A stretch of 64,000 nucleotides of DNA from Planctomycetota bacterium. GTDB lineage: Bacteria; Planctomycetota; Phycisphaerae; UBA1845; UTPLA1. The notes below the pieces were generated by a model. The model saw only the letters and a program-made list of their open reading frames with translations. It was not told the DNA's origin and did not search any database. Below are positions 17,101-29,308 of this stretch, piece after piece. Every line of letters begins with the position of its first letter. The stretch's first letter is position 1. The translations under genes and the position numbers were made by a program. The stretch is taken from assembly GCA_016712275.1 (NCBI GenBank), contig JADJRI010000018.1, positions 6,826 to 70,825 on the forward strand, given 5' to 3'.

Positions 17101-20100
17101 CGTGGTCGATGCCGTCTATGTGGCAGTGCGCGATTTCACCGCGTCGCTCTCCACCGTGCGCCCGCTTTATCTCTCCGAAGAGCCGGTCGAAGCCAAAATC
17201 GAAACGCTAGCGATCTAAAAGGCAGGCCCATCTCGCGCGAATGACAATCACCGCCTTCCGCCGCACCTACGACAAGAACACATGGGCCGAAACCAAGGTG
17301 GAGTCCGCAACTGTGACCACCGACGCCAAAACCGGCATCGGCCGCGCCACGCTGAAATTGACCAAGGGCGGTTCGTACATTCTGCGCGCCGAGGGCAAGG
17401 ACACGCGCGGCGAAACCGTCACCGCCGAAGCCACGGTGCAAGTCTCCGATGATGAAGATGCCACACGCCTGCGCATCTTCAGCGACCGCGAAAACTACAA
17501 GGTCGGCGACGCCATTACGCTCGACATCCATTCGCGCGTCGAAGACTCGCTGAAGACCGCGTCCGCCAAATCGCCGGAGAATTCGGGCGAAAGGAACTCT
17601 GCCGCCGCTTCCTCGCCCTTCATCGCCGTTCTCATGTGCGAAGGCGAAGGTGTCTTCGAGTATCGCACCGTCACCCTCAAACCCGGCCACAATTCGATCG
17701 AACTGCCGATCGGCCACAACCACTTTCCGAATTTCAAGCTCAGCACCGCCGTCATGACCGGCGGCAGGTTCCATCAGGCCTCTCGCGATTTCACCGTCGA
17801 ACGGGAGTTGAATGTCGCCGTGAAGCCGCGGCAGGCGACGGCCCATCCGCGCGATGAGCTGTTGGTCGATCTGATCGTCACCGACCAGATGGGCAAGCCC
17901 GTGCAGGGCGAAATCGGCATCGCCATGATCGATGGCGCGCTGCTCGCCCAATATCCCGACACCACGCCGAAGATCGTGCCGTTTTTCCAGAGCACCGCCC
18001 GCCGCAGCGCCAATTCGCGGACGGAGTCGAGCTGCATCTTCCGCTACCAGCCGGCCACAACGTCGATGGTGACGGAGATCCTGGATTTCGATGCGGTAGT
18101 CTCCACGATCGATAGGGGACTAGCTGCAAGGGGTACGATTGTGCCAAATTACCCCGTAGATGAGGCTTTCGGTTCGCAAACGGCTCAGCTTGAAGGTATG
18201 GTTCAATCGCTCGGATACGTCGGAACCAGACCAAACGCTGCCGAACCAGTTGAGAGCCAAGAGTATGACATGAGCGCGGATGGTTTGGCGGACATGGATG
18301 AAGAAGGCAGTGCATTCGACAATTCTCCAAACGTAAGCAGTTCAGTTGCACTCTCCACGAGGCACACAAGCGTGTTCCGACGGGGATTTATCAGTCCAGA
18401 AATGAAAGAGGGTCGCGGTCGTTCTGCCGGAATAAATATTCGCCCCGGAAGTCCCAACGCTCAGACCGGCGGCCTCGGCGGCGGGAAATTCCTCCAAGGC
18501 GGCGGCTTTGGCGGGGGCGGTGGTGGAGGAGATGGGGGCGGCCTATACGGAGATGATCGCAAAGACGCGGCAGGTCAAACGCTTTGGTTCTCCTTGGAAT
18601 CCGCGCCTGAAACCCTCGGCCGCGAAGCCTACAAACAGCAATTCCAGTCCCGCCTTTTCGAAGCCTCCCAATCCTGGTTCAAATCCGGCACGATCGACAA
18701 CCGCGTGATCGACAAGAACCTCGGCGATGCCGTCCGCTCGGCACCAGACCGCACTTATTACCCCGAAGTCGCCTACTGGAACCCCCACGTTGTCACCGAT
18801 GCGGCCGGCAAAGCCACCATCACCATCGTCCTCCCCGACACCAGCACCACCTGGAAAATCGTCGCCCGCGGCGCGACCAAGGAAACCGTCGTCGGCGAAG
18901 GCAGCGCCGATGTGCTCAGCAAGAACGACTTTCTCGTCGAATGGACCACGCCACCAACTCTTATCGAAGGCGACAAGTTCACCCCGCGCGGCCAGGTTCA
19001 TTGCCTCGCTCCGTTCAGCGGCACGATCAAGCTCCGCTACGAAGCCCAGCGCGCCAACGGCGAGCCCGTCGCCGATGGCGAAAAAACGATCGAAGCCAAA
19101 TCCAGCGGCGTGTTCGACGTGGACTTCGATCCGATCGACGTTCCCTCGACCGAAAAGCTGAGCCTGACGCTGACGGCCGAAGCCGTCGCCGATGCAAAAG
19201 GTGCCTCCAATACGACACCTACACCAAAACCCTCTCCGATCGAAGGAGATGAAGCAGGGGGCGGCGCAGGTCAATCGCCAAATCACCAAATCGCCAAATC
19301 GCCAAATCTTAGCGACTCCCTCACCCTCGCCATCCCCGTCCAATCCTGGGGCCTGCGCATCGAATCCCACGTCGCCGGCGTTGCCAAAGACAGTGACTTC
19401 GTCGAAATCGAGCTCCCCGCGCTGCCGGGCGGCGAAGCTTATCACGACACGCGGCTCGTCGTCGCGCTTGGCTCCTCCATGCAGCGATGGCTCATTGAAG
19501 AGGCCCTCGAAACCGGCGGACGCTGGACCTATATCGACAGCAGTCTCAAAGGCTGGCGATCCACCCCCCCGCGCACCCATGCCGATACGGCGGCCGTGCT
19601 TCTCGGCGCTCTTTACGCCGGCGACTATGTCTCCTCCAACGCCGCCGCCCAGGACCCGAAGCAAACCGCAGACCGCGCCCTGCTCGACGAACGCGTCGCC
19701 GGGCTCATCGGCCAGCTCCTTGCCGCACAGCGTGATGATGGCGGCTGGGCATGGTGCGGAACGGGCGGCGAGTCCGATCCGTGGACCAGCGCGTCGATCG
19801 CATGGTCCCTCGGCAAGGCGAAGTACAACAACCACCCGCTTGCGGCCGAACCGCTGAACAAACTCAGGGCTTATCTGCAAAAAACCTTTGCCGATGCCCC
19901 CATTCACCAGACCGAACTCAAGGCCGTCGTCCTTCACGGCCTCTCATGGATCGACGACATCGACTTCGGCCATGCCAACCGCCTCTACCGCAATCGCGAA
20001 GACCTCAGCACGGCCGGCCTCGCCCATCTCGCGCTCACCTTTGTGAAGCTCGACCGAAAGCCCCTCGCGGCCGAATTGCTCGAACAGCTCGCCCGCAAAT

Positions 20101-22979
20101 CGAAACAGATCACCCGCGGCATGCAAACGCTCTGCGAAATCGACGCGACGCACAACTCCGCATGGATGCGCAGCGAACTCGAAGTGACGGCCCTCGCCCT
20201 GTTGGGCGCAGTTGCAGATTGATGCCAGGGGCGATCGTGTCGCGCAGATGGCATCCTATCTTGCCGCCACCGCCCGCGCCGACGGTTGGCGGCCCCACAA
20301 GGCAAAGGGCCCTGTCATCGCCGCGCTGACGACATACTATGCGCGCGGCGAAAGGGAGCGGGCCAACTACAAAGTCACCCTTACCGTCAACGGCACGCCT
20401 GCCGGCGTCGTCACCTCCGATGCCCCGGAATCCATGGTCCTCCAGTTCGGCGAAGGCGAACTGAAGCCCGGCAAACAGCGCATCGACATCGGCTTCGTCG
20501 GTCGTGGCGAATGTGCCTTCGCCGTGACACTATCCGGTTTCAGGTCCCGCTTCCCCACCCCGCGCGAGGCCGTGAACCAGATCGTGCAGGTCGACGGTCG
20601 CCTCGTTCAGCCGCCGCCGCTGGAATACAAGGGCCGCCAGGTCCGCCGCGGATTCGGCGTGGCCGCCCGATACGACTCATTCGTCAATCAGGCGCGAAGC
20701 GTGCCGGTCGGCACCGTAGTCTCCATCAACACCTCCTATTGGCGATACAACACCTCGCGCATCGAAGCCCCAGACCGCGACTACTTCGTCGTCAAGGAAA
20801 CCATTCCCGCCGGCTTCCGGCTGCTCACCGACACGCTCGGCGGCGACTATCTATCCTACGACTACGCTGACAACACGTTGACACTCTACTACGGCAGCAA
20901 GGAGCACCTCGGCGGCCTCACCTATCAGATGCTGGCCGTCACCCCGGGCGAATATCGCCTGCCGCCGACCCTCATTCGCAGCCTCTATCGCCCCGATGTC
21001 TTCCATCTCAACGCCGACGACCAGCGCCTCGCCGTGCTGCCGCGCAACGAGAAAAGCCCCGACGACTATCGAATGACACCCGACGAACTCTACGAATTCG
21101 GCCGCTTCAATTTCGACGATGGCGACTTCATCGCCGCCGCCGGCCATCTCAAGCAGCTGCTCGAAGCCGGTTGGATTCTCAACGACGAACCCTATCGCGA
21201 GTCGGTCCGCATGCTCCTCACCTGCGCTCTCAAAACCGGCGACAACGACGCGATCGTCAACTACTTCGAAATCCTCAAGGAAAAATATGCCGATCTCGTC
21301 ATTCCCTTCAACGAGATCATCCGCGTCGCCCAGGCTTATGCCGCCACCGGCCAGGCCGAACGCGCCTGCGTCATCTACCGTGCCACCGCCGATTCATCCT
21401 TCTCCCGCGAGACGGCCGTGGCCGGCGTGCTTCAGCAGGAAGGCCGTTTCCTCGATGGCCACGATTTCCTCGTTCGCCTGTGGCGCGACTACCCGGATAC
21501 GCCGGAAGTTGAAAACACCTTCTTTGCTGCATCGCAGGTGCTCTATTCGAAAGCCGGCGAGGCCTCGATGATCAATCCGCGCCGCGCATCAAGTGCCGAT
21601 GCCCGGCCCATTACCAAGAAATCGATGATGGCCGAAACGATTCGAATGTTGGAAACCTTCGTCACGCTCTATCCCGAAAGCCCGACGGCCGACGAGGCTT
21701 CCTACTCGCTGGTCAACGCGTATCTCGATCTGGACGACTACGAAACCGTCGTCGCCCGAACCGACGAACTCATCCGGCTCTTCCCGGATAGCAAATGGCT
21801 CGACCCGCTTCCGCTACTGCAGGCACTGGCCAGTTCAACCTCGGCCGGTTTGACAAGGCCCTGGCACTGGCCTTGCAGGTGGCCGAATCGACCTTCACCG
21901 ACGAGCGCGGCGTGGTCCGCGCCAGCCCGAACAAGTGGCTCGCCCTCTACATCGCCGGGCAGATTTACCACGCCCAGTCGAAGATCGAAAAAGCCATTGA
22001 GTTTTATTCGCAGGTGAAATCTCAGTTTTCCGACGCATCCGAGGCCGTCGAGTTCTTCGAGCACAAGTTCGTCCGCCTGCCGGAGGTCACCATCTTTCAT
22101 CCCGATGGCGAGGGTTATCGCGAATCGCAGGAACTCTCCCGGCTCCAGCGCGCCAACGGCATTCCGCGCGGTGTCGCCGTGAACAGTGGCAATATCGGCA
22201 ACGAGTCGTGGATGTCGCAGCGCTACAATCGGCCGTTCATTCAAGTCGAATATCGAAATGTCGATACCGCCGTGTTGCAGCTCTATCGCGTCGATCTCAT
22301 GAAGCTGGCTCTTGTCGAGAAAAACCTCAACGAAATCGCCGCCGTGAATCTCGCGGGCATTCGCCCGATTCTGGAAACAAGCGTTCGACTCAACAGCAAC
22401 CGCGACTTCGTCGACAAGAGCCAGCGCGTTCGGCTTGAAAAGGACGGCAAAAACGGCGAATCGAAAAAACTGGAGGAAGGCGCCTATCTCGTCATCTGCC
22501 GCGCCGGCGATTTGTTCAGCAGCGGCCTGGTGCTTATCACGCCGCTGGCCGTCGAGGTGCAGGAGGATGCGACCGGCGGCCGCGCCCGTGTGAATGTGGT
22601 CGATGCCATGACCCGCGGCGGCGTGAAGAACGTGCATGTCAAGGTGATCGGCACCAAAATGACACAATTCATCAGCGGCGACACCGACCTGCGCGGCATG
22701 TTCATCGCCGACACCGTCACCGGCGCGCCCACCGCAATCGCCCGCGACGCCGACGGCCATTTCGCCTTCTACCGCAGCGAGTCGATAGAAGCCGAGCGCA
22801 TGGCGGCGCAGCTTGCATCCAGAACGCGCAGCCACCGCAGCAGGAACGCGAAATCGAAGGCCGACTACCGCTGGAACCTCGGCGAAGACAACCGTCAGAT
22901 GCAAATGTCGAACTCAGCTTATCTGGAGGGCAACTTCAAGAAGCAGGAAAAAGGCGTGGCCGTGCAAAAAGCGCAGTAG
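14168..22979 (+). CDS. Giant secreted TPR / alpha-2-macroglobulin family protein (several frameshifts)
   Basis: One locus of about 2,930 codons starting at ATG 14168, with GGAGG six bases upstream. Order: signal peptide (about 1-30); N-terminal TPR-like repeats with outer-membrane-lipoprotein-like motifs to about residue 550; macroglobulin domains (HTDRPAYRPGDSVNFRGILR is the MG2 hallmark); a Gly-rich bait-like stretch near 18470-18545; the A2M domain (WNPHVVTDAAGKATITIVLP); and a thioester-domain-like alpha/alpha toroid (AQRDDGGWAWCGTG). No GCGEQ-type thioester motif is present. A second TPR block and a further beta-rich C-terminal region follow. Frames break near 17216, 17240, 20210 and 21829; all joins keep conserved sequence. 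Bacterial A2M proteins trap or inhibit proteases in the envelope. Part of the bait region (18060-18450) is less G+C-rich than its surroundings. Confidence 0.85.
19272..19308. repeat. Tandem CAAATCGC-type repeat inside the A2M gene
   Basis: Four tandem units close to CAAATCGC are read in frame as SPNHQIAKSPN within an otherwise Pro/Gly-rich loop of the A2M gene. The same unit, in the opposite orientation, recurs at 45782-45817 in an intergenic spacer, so this is a dispersed microsatellite-like element and not protein-driven sequence. Confidence 0.7.
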
Positions 22980-23042
22980 AGTCCGTTTCCCGCGACAAAA
23001 CAGGATCATTCAATTTGGACATATCGCATTGAATGAAGGAAG

Positions 23043-23073
23043 CGCGTGGCACCGGCTAATAGCCGGTGTCACC
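23043..23073. repeat. Palindromic dispersed repeat, copy 2
   Basis: A palindrome built on GTGGCACCGGCTA with a slightly altered second arm (one mismatch). It lies between the convergent 3' ends of the A2M and S9 peptidase genes, where it could also act as a bidirectional terminator stem. Confidence 0.8.
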
Positions 23074-23128
23074 GCTGCGGCATCCATAAGAAATGATTGC
23101 AAGAATGCCCGCGCCGGCATCGCAGCCC

Positions 23129-25361
23129 TTACATCTCTGTCTTGAAGAACCGCACAATCCGCTCGTACAATCGCATCGACACATTCGGATCGGGCACCAT
23201 GTGCGTGAATCCCGAAAGCATCAGCAGCTCATGCTTCTTCCCGGCCCGAAACAGCGCATCGTGCAGCTTCAGCGTATGCTGGAAATAAACGTTGTCGTCC
23301 GTCGTGCCGTGAATCAATAAGAGCGGCCGCGAAAGCTGGTCCGCATAGGTCGACGCATCGCACGCCTTGTACCCCGCCGCGTTCGCATCCGGCATGCCCA
23401 TATACCGCTCGGTGTAATGGGTGTCATAGTCGTGCCAGTCCGTCACCGGCGCTCCGGCCACCGCCGCCTTGTAAACGTCCGGCCGCTTCAGCACCGCCAT
23501 CGCCGAAAAATACCCGCCGAACGACCAGCCCGTGATGCCGACGCGCGAGGCATCCATCTCTGGGTATTGCGCGCAGAGTGCCTTCACAATGTCAGCATGT
23601 TCCGAAAGCGGAATGTCAATCACGTTGCCCGAAATCGCCCGTTCCCAATCCCGCCCGCGCCCCGGCGTGCCCCGTGCATCGGTCTGCACGACAATGAACC
23701 CCTGGTCGGCCATCCATTGATTTCGCAAATACGCCCGAGCGGCTGTCGTGACCACGCTCGACCCCGGCCCGCCATAGACCGATTCGATGACAGGATACTT
23801 TCTGCCTTTCTTGAAATCGCGCGGCCGCAGAATGGCAACTTCGTGCCGCCGCAACTCGATTGTCACTGTCGTCCATTCGACATTCGGCATAATGGTCGGG
23901 TCTACCGCCAGAGAAGGAAGCTCCATGACTTCATGGTCATCCTGACGGCACAGCGTCTGCAACTGCTTTCCGTTCGCAAGCGAGCCGGTTATTACGCGAG
24001 TGTCTCCGTTCTTCGAGAAGATGGCTCCAAATACTCCCTTGGCGCCGCTCATGTCCGTGCAGCCGGTTCCATCCAACTCCAACCCAAACAGGTGGGACTC
24101 GATCGACGAAACGCCGCCCTTGACGATCATAAGGCTCTCTTGGTCGAACATTGCGACGAATCCGCCATATCTGGCAGAATCTCCATCTTTAGTTTTGAGT
24201 TCGAATTCACGAACCAGAGTGCCATCTGTGCGTCGCAATTCCAGTTTCCGATCGCCGCTTCGCTCGCTGGTCCACAAAAACCCGCCGCCATCCTTGGTCC
24301 ACCGCGGCATGTCCGCATCGATATTCACCCACGCATCATCGTGCTCGCGCAGTAATTCCGTCAGTTGTGCCGTCTCCGGATCGAGGCGATACAGCGCCGC
24401 ATCCTTTTGATCGCGTGACTCGTAGTAAATCGTCAATGGCGAGTCCTTGGCACTGCGCACCGTTGCCACGTATTCCCACGCCTCGCCGCCCGTCTCGATC
24501 ATCCGCGTTCGCCGCCGGACACGCTGCTAATCCCCAGCGACACCTTCGCGTTCTTCGCCCCCGTATTCCGGATATCGCCACCCATTTGCCGGCGTCTCGG
24601 GGTGCAGCGGGTCGGCGATATACCGCGTCGGCACCTCGGTTTGGTCGGCAATGGCATACACCAAGTGCTGCGAATCGCCCGTCCACCAATAGCCCGTGCC
24701 GCGATCCATCTCCTCCGCAGCGACAAATTCCGCCACGCCATGCGAAACATCCTGCGTTCCTCCCGCCGTCGCGCCCGATCCTGATTGGTGGCCAGGTCGA
24801 TGACGTGCAGGTCATACCCGCGGATGCATGCCACATGGTTGCCGTCGAAAGAGAACTTCGCATCCCGCGCGGGCATGTCGTGCTGGGCGAGCCGCGTGAT
24901 TTTTGCATCGGCCCGATCGATGACATACAGCGCGCCGTTCAAGCCGGTTAGGATCTTCGTGCCATCCTCCGAAAGCTGATACCATGTCAGCCCCTGCTTC
25001 GATTCGCGTCGACGTTCCCGCGCCGCCTTCTCTTCGGCCGTCAGTTGCTCCTTCGCCCCGCCCAGCAAATCCTCCGCGCGAAGGATGCATCGCGTCTCGC
25101 GCGTCGCCACGTTCATCTCATACAAACTTTGGATCACATCCCGCGGCCCGCTGCGCAAAAACAGCACCGCATCGCCGCTAGGCGTAATGGCGATTCGCGC
25201 CGGCCGCCCCGCGCTGAAACCGCGCGTCTCGGTCAAATCACGCAAAAGCTCGTGTCGATCAACGCATCCACGCGCGGCCCGGCGCATCCCGAGCCCAGGG
25301 CAATTGACGAAAACGCAAAAACAATTTGCCCGATGGTGGACCTGCGAGGAAATGGTGACAA
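23129..25361 (-). CDS. S9-family (DPP IV-like) serine peptidase, predicted lipoprotein (several frameshifts)
   Basis: A prolyl-oligopeptidase family enzyme with an N-terminal beta-propeller and a C-terminal alpha/beta-hydrolase. Catalytic features are the nucleophile Ser in GWSFGGYFS, Asp in HGTTDDNVYF and His in LSGFTHMVPDP, plus the substrate-positioning SVYGGPGSS. Such enzymes cleave Xaa-Pro dipeptides or short peptides, usually in the periplasm. The frame changes near 25255, 24770, 24560 (a C run) and 24503; each join restores family sequence (for example NAKVSLGISSVSGGE). In the first frame a TTG at 25361 gives a basic start, a hydrophobic helix and a Cys (IALGSGCAG), which looks like a lipoprotein signal; this start is less certain than the rest. 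Confidence 0.83.
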
Positions 25362-25448
25362 GGAAATGCCCTTTGTTAGTTAGTTGTCTTCGATCATAAC
25401 GTGCCACTAATTGCGACAGTGCCGCATCGATTACGACTGCCATTGTTG

Positions 25449-25491
25449 AAAAGGGTGTGACACCCGCCAACGGCCGGTACCACACCCTTTT
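25449..25491. repeat. Palindromic dispersed repeat, copy 3 (variant loop)
   Basis: Outer arms AAAAGGGTGTG and CACACCCTTTT are perfect. The centre (CCGCCAACGGCCGG) differs from the CTAATA-type loop of the other copies, suggesting a diverged or chimeric member. It lies upstream of the S9 peptidase start. The remaining bases up to 25646 show nothing recognisable. Confidence 0.75.
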
Positions 25492-25646
25492 GATTCACCA
25501 CCAATCTAACGTCAAACGGCCGATCGATACACGCCCATTCCATGCCCTCGAAAATGCAGGTCTCCATTCGACCTTGTTGTACCACGTCCTCGTGGGAGCC
25601 AAAAATCCGATCCAAACCGTGGAGCTTTCACGCCGTAATTATGCAA

Positions 25647-27033
25647 TTACGGGCAATCCCCCGTTGTGTCCAACAGTGCATTCACCATCGGCCCAACATC
25701 GTCCATCGCCACGCTGAAGTCATGATTCATGTCCGCACAATCGCAGCCGGCCGGCACAAACCCCGGCGCGCCGCCCGAAGCAATGATGCATTCAACAAAG
25801 GCACTCACATCCTGCCCATCGCGGGCGTTGTTGTTGTCCACATCGCCATCGCAGGTCGAGCATGTTCGGCACGGCGACGATGCACAACTAATACCATCCC
25901 CGATGTAGACGCGCCCGCCCGCCTCGCAATCGGATTGCAACGCCTGAATGCAGGTCGCCCCCGGTTCCAGATCGACGCAGCACGCGCCGAGAACCGCGGG
26001 TGGACAGGAGATTTCGAAGCAAAGTCCGGAAGCGTTGTGGCTGCCGCCAAGATTCTCACAATCGCTCGGAATCTGATCGAGGCAGCTACCATCTTCAAGG
26101 CAGCACGCCCCAACCACGCAGGTTTGCGGGCCGCAATTCGGACTCGATGCAACGAAGGTGCCGCCAGACACAGCGCAGTCGATTTGATTCAGTTCCACGC
26201 ACCCTTCAAGCGTGCAGCATGCCGCAATGACCGACAATACGCCGCATGGATTCGGCGAGCACACCGTGCCTACACCGAGAAAAGTGCGTCCGAAACTCTC
26301 GCAATTCAGCCGCGTGTCCATGCTGCATTCGGATGTGGGCGTCGCTCCGGCGCAGCACGCGCCGATGCCGCATGCGTCGTCGATACAGGATGAGTCGACA
26401 ATCCAGGTGCCGCCCATGCTGTTGCAAACCGACTGAATGACGTCTTGGCAGCCTTCTTCAAGACAGCAGGCGCCGACATCGCAGGTCGTCGCCGTGCAGG
26501 ATGTGTTCGGTAGAAACAAGCCGCCGATGCCGTCGCACTCGCTTGGCGTGAGTCCGGATCCGCAACCTTCCGCCGTGCAGCATGCGCCGCTCGTACCGCC
26601 GCATGGGCTCGGTTCGCACGGTCCGCCGAAAAAGTCGCGACCAGCCCCTTCGCAATTCTCCTGCGTGTCTTGATAGCAGAATGTCCCCGCGCAGCACGCG
26701 CCCTCGCCGCCACCGCCGCCGCATGGATTCGAGCCGCAGAACGCCCCGTTCTGAAAAGCGCCGCCCTGCAAATCGCAAAAGCCCTTAGCCATGTCATGGC
26801 AAACGCCGGGACCGAGGCAACATGCCCCAAAATCGCAATCATTGTCCGCACAGGACGTGCCCGTGCCCAGCCATTGTCCTCCCAGGTTGTTGCACTGCGT
26901 CTGTAAAATCGATGCATCCCACGGATTCCTCGCAGCACGCACCAACCTGCCCGATGGCTGGCTGAACCGCCGAGACCGCGACAAGACCACACGCGAAAAC
27001 AACGACGAATCGAATGGAACAGGGCTTGTTCAT
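25647..27033 (-). CDS. Secreted Cys-rich GACC-repeat protein with dockerin-like C-terminus (one frameshift)
   Basis: A signal peptide (MNKPCSIRFVVVFACGLVAV, ending near AIGQ) starts at ATG 27033 behind GGAGAGGAA. The body is about nine tandem modules of some 40 residues of the form GACC-x(4-6)-C-x(7-9)-C-x3-GG-x(4-7)-G-x2-C-x4-C, for example GACCLEDGSCLDQIPSDCEN. Six cysteines per module suggest disulfide-bonded units. A dockerin-like domain follows (CDGDVDNNNARDGQDVSAFV and CADMNHDFSVAMDDV). The frame breaks near 26907 inside the first module. I do not know a named family for the module. A surface or secreted structural/adhesive role is inference. Two neighbouring genes carry single modules of the same type. 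Confidence 0.78.
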
Positions 27034-27514
27034 GGCAAATTCCTCTCCGGGCTCGCGGCCGCATTTTTTTTGAGAAACCAGGAATGGTCGGACTCCCGAA
27101 TACGTTTAATCATAACAGATGGCCGTCGGCCGCTTCAATCCTCAATTGATGGGGAACAAAAAAAAATCGCACGAGTCAAAATGAAGGCACGGCAGTCCAC
27201 GCCGTCAGTGCGCTTATATTTAGACGAGCGTCTAAGTATGATCGACATTGCGCGCGCGTTTGCCGCGCTCCGTAGTGCGCCTGGCAGGGATTCACTTGAA
27301 ATGGTGTGAGATGCGGATCGACTGGAAGGTCGGTGATACTGTAAACTTTAATGTGGCACAGCCGCCCACGGCTGTGGAATTTAATCAAACTATACCGGCA
27401 CCAAGTCGGTGTGATGCGCTAATTCGATATGAGTTATTTATTCGCGATTTTTTCATGCGCATTGCATTGAGCCATGCTTCAGTCATTGCTACACTGGATT
27501 TCGGAGAACAAATC
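27034..27514. other. Divergent intergenic region between two secreted Cys-rich genes
   Basis: No credible gene. It carries a palindrome at 27220-27235 (TTAGACG and CGTCTAA separated by AG), a plausible operator shared by the divergent genes. It also holds a perfect hairpin at 27357-27376 (CACAGCCG and CGGCTGTG around CCCA) resembling the window's other short hairpin repeats. A-rich stretches at 27070-27185 may hold promoters; no clear hexamer pair was picked. Confidence 0.5.
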
Positions 27515-29198
27515 GTGCATCGCGGAAGAAACAAATTCATCGCGCGGCTCATCGTAACATTACTGGCATTGACCTGCTCCCAGTCGGTGCTCCACGCGGA
27601 ATCGCCGACGTTCGATGCCGTCGCGAGAAGCGCGCCGCCGATGCCGCGTCCCAATCCGGCCGGCGTCGACACCGGCGCCTGCTGCATCGGCGCCGTCGAC
27701 TGCATTATCATCACGCAATTCGATTGCGAGGACGAGGGCCACACCTGGCTCGGCCCCGACACGCTGTGTGTCAACTGTCCGGCACTTCCTCAATGCCCCG
27801 AGTCCGGCGTGCTTCTCGCCCAGCAGGTCTACGATCCGACCGTTTTCTCGTCTGCCACCACATCGGAAATCGGCTCCAACTTTTCGGTTTTCGACCATTT
27901 TTCCGGCGTGGCCGGCGCGGTCGAAAGCCTCACTTGGTGGGGGCTCGACATGCAACCCGTCGGCAATCACTTTGAAGAGTGCGAGGAAACCAATAACACA
28001 TTCATCATCGCGTTTCACAGCGGAGACGCCGGACAGCCCGGCAATGTCGTCTGCAGTTGGCTGGTGAATGCCACGCGCACGCCACTCAATATACGATACT
28101 TCGGTGCGGAGCTCAACGAGTATCATGCCGTCCTTCCGGCGCCATGCGTCCTGACGCGCGGCTGGGTTTCCATCATCGGCGCCGGCGATCCTCAATGCTG
28201 GTTTATCTGGATGTCCTCGCCCGATGGCGACGATCAGTCCTACTGCGACGGCTGTACCGTGGGCCCGCAGTCCAGTGATTATGCGGTGTGCCTCCATGGC
28301 GAGGTCGGCGGAATCTACGGCGCATGCTGCCACGATGCATCCTCGACCTGCATGGACGAAAAAGTCGAAATAGCACAGTGCCTCGGCGATGGCATGCGAT
28401 TCGCGCCGAACGAGACCTGTAACTCCCTAACCCCGCCGTGCGGCACCGTCTTCGGGCGCTGCTGCATTTTCACCTTCGAATGTTCGATTGAAACGTTGGA
28501 CGAAGTGCTGTGCTGGGCGGAAACTGGATCGCGCCGAATCCATGTGCTCGCAGTGCCCATGCACCGCCTATTGCCCTCCGCACGGCCGGCCCGAGCCCGA
28601 ACCACCCTGCGGCGAGGGTTTTGTCGACACCTTCAACGGCGGCTGCGATATCGTGCCGAATGTCTTTTCGCCCATTGCCATCGGCGATGTGGTCTGCGGC
28701 ACATCCGGATTCTTCTCGGGCAGCAATAATTTTGATCGCGATTTCGATTGGTACGAACTCAATGTCAACGCGCAAACCGACATTCTCTGGGAAGTCGTCG
28801 CGGAATTCACGGCCACCATCTCAATCATCGATGCCTCCGCCGGTTGTCCCGGAACAGTTCTCGATTCCGCCACCGTTCCGCCGTGTGTGCAACATGCGGT
28901 GTACTGGTTTGCCGATCAGCCCGGAACGTACTGGCTGGTCATCGGTTCGGACGGTTTCAACGATGTGGATTCCTGTCCGGCCAAGTACACCGTCAGCGTG
29001 CCGACGCCGTTTGGTTGTCCGCCGGGCGATGTGAATCAGGATCAAGTGCGCGACGGCCGCGATGTGCAGGGATTTGTCGACTGCATTGTTTTGGGAAGCA
29101 CGCTGGGCGGGAGCTGCCCGTGCGCGGATGTAACAGGAGACGGAGTGCCGACTTTGGCCGACATTTCGCCTTTTGTTTCCGGATTACTGGGTAATTGA
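27515..29198 (+). CDS. Secreted Cys-rich protein with dockerin-like C-terminus (two frameshifts)
   Basis: A GTG at 27515, with GGAGA about 7 bases upstream, gives a signal peptide (KFIARLIVTLLALTCSQSVLHA). A single GACC module follows (DTGACCIGAVDCIIITQFDC), then a roughly 170-residue beta-rich region (VAGAVESLTWWGLDMQP) and a second module (GACCHDASSTCMDEK). A third module is broken by shifts near 28505 and 28544 (GGNWIAPNPC lies in a different frame). A pre-peptidase-like or PPC-type beta domain comes next (FDRDFDWYELNVNAQTDILW). The C-terminal dockerin-like pair is GDVNQDQVRDGRDVQGFV and CADVTGDGVPTLADISPFV. The function is unknown; it shares architecture with the genes at 25647 and 31092. 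Confidence 0.75.
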
Positions 29199-29219
29199 GA
29201 CCGGCCGCGACGGCCGGTC
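29199..29219 (+). terminator. Stem-loop directly after the Cys-rich gene stop
   Basis: Perfect arms GACCGGCC and GGCCGGTC around GCGAC, starting at the base after the TGA. There is no T-run, so termination would be weak or the stem protects the mRNA end. Confidence 0.5.
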
Positions 29220-29221
29220 CA

Positions 29222-29308
29222 TCAGACGCAGCCGATGATGCCGACGAGCAATGCGAGCGTTGCCAGAATGGGCAGGCGTTTCAGCCAGTGAACATATCCT
29301 TGTTGCAT
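29222..29308 (-). CDS. Possible 28-residue hydrophobic small protein
   Basis: An ATG at 29308 preceded by AGAGGA (about 7 bases upstream) opens a 28-codon frame ending in TGA at 29224-29222. The product is a short polar/basic start (MQQGYVHWLKR) followed by one hydrophobic helix (LPILATLALLVGIIGCV), typical of small membrane proteins or a mini-lipoprotein. It stands alone between convergent neighbours. No homologue is recalled, so chance cannot be excluded. Confidence 0.4.
   Translation of the reverse strand: MQQGYVHWLKRLPILATLALLVGIIGCV

Noticed and set aside
18543..19937. A 464-codon minus-strand frame opposite the A2M gene
   Set aside because: Low-complexity Gly/Asp/Phe composition typical of antisense reading of this gene; no supporting motif.
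14168..22979. Four separate A2M-related genes or a decayed gene
   Set aside because: Each break joins conserved sequence without loss and similar breaks occur in housekeeping genes, so one gene with sequence errors is simpler.
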